Positions 5,456-5,538 of a stretch of DNA of 5,538 nucleotides are shown here, in pieces. How positions within the stretch are numbered: position 1 is the first letter of the stretch; every line of letters starts with the position of its first letter. The stretch is taken from the NCBI GenBank assembly GCA_015485035.1, contig WFUI01000206.1, positions 1 to 5,538 of the forward strand. The letters are read 5' to 3'. The position numbers and the translations under genes are program-made. Source of the DNA: Mariprofundus sp. (GTDB lineage Bacteria > Pseudomonadota > Zetaproteobacteria > Mariprofundales > Mariprofundaceae). Under the pieces are notes generated by a model. That model worked only from the letters and a program-made list of their open reading frames with translations. It did no database searches and was not told the origin of the DNA.

Positions 5456-5538
5456 ATGGCGGATTCGATGACTAAGGCGATACTGGCACTGGCCGATGGG
5501 CAGGTTTTCCATGGCGAGGCCTTTGGTGCCATTGGAAA
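5456..5538 (+). CDS. carA: Carbamoyl-phosphate synthase small (glutaminase) subunit, N-terminal part, cut by right edge
   Basis: Only 27 codons are present. After a short leader (MADSMT) the sequence KAILALADGQVFHGEAFGAIG matches the start of CarA (E. coli SALLVLEDGTQFHGRAIGATG), including the DG, FHG and G-A-G positions. CarA supplies ammonia from glutamine to CarB for carbamoyl phosphate, used for both pyrimidines and arginine. An in-frame TAG at 5453-5455 directly precedes the ATG, so the start cannot be further upstream. The strong ribosome binding site favours ATG 5456, with ATG 5468 as an alternative. The catalytic glutaminase domain and probably carB lie to the right of the window. It is transcribed divergently from radA. 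The short length limits certainty, but the pattern is distinctive. Confidence 0.85.
   Translation, partial: MADSMTKAILALADGQVFHGEAFGAIG

Overview
The window comes from a proteobacterium-like chromosome of moderate GC content. The evidence is a P-protein type pheA (chorismate mutase fused to prephenate dehydratase), a cvpA-purF gene pair, a full-length radA and the start of carA. No mobile element, CRISPR array, rRNA or tRNA is visible. One feature is atypical for enteric-type gammaproteobacteria. PurF carries an N-terminal propeptide and four cysteines in the Bacillus subtilis [4Fe-4S] pattern, so a less-studied lineage (for example an alpha-, delta- or zetaproteobacterium-like group) is possible. 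The sequence alone does not settle the taxonomy.

Layout, left to right. Positions 1-419 (minus) hold the N-terminal 139 codons of pheA, which runs off the left edge. Positions 420-556 are a 137-bp gap with inverted repeats that can pair in two alternative ways, plus tiny ORFs. Positions 557-3640 (minus) hold four tightly packed genes, transcribed right to left: cvpA, purF, an alpha/beta hydrolase, and an IsdG/ABM-type monooxygenase. The gaps are 7, 2 and 9 nt, which indicates an operon, and transcription may continue into pheA. Positions 3641-3773 hold a cluster of small dyads and a strong hairpin terminator that closes radA. Positions 3774-5195 (minus) hold radA. Positions 5196-5455 form a divergent intergenic region. 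From 5456 (plus), carA begins behind a strong ribosome binding site and runs off the right edge.

Biology. The window joins the first committed step of purine synthesis (PurF, with CvpA in front of it), the entry to phenylalanine synthesis (PheA), the entry to pyrimidine and arginine synthesis (CarA), and a recombination and repair ATPase (RadA). The two guests in the purF operon have no obvious purine role. One is a lipase-like hydrolase with a plausible Ser-Asp-His triad. The other is a 104-residue ferredoxin-like-fold monooxygenase that has the Asn-Trp-His triad of heme-degrading IsdI at the same residue numbers. A heme-degrading candidate beside a probable iron-sulfur PurF suggests an iron link, but that is inference. 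I see no clearly new multi-gene system. The best leads are the iron-themed operon, the alternative hairpins before pheA and the dyad cluster before cvpA.
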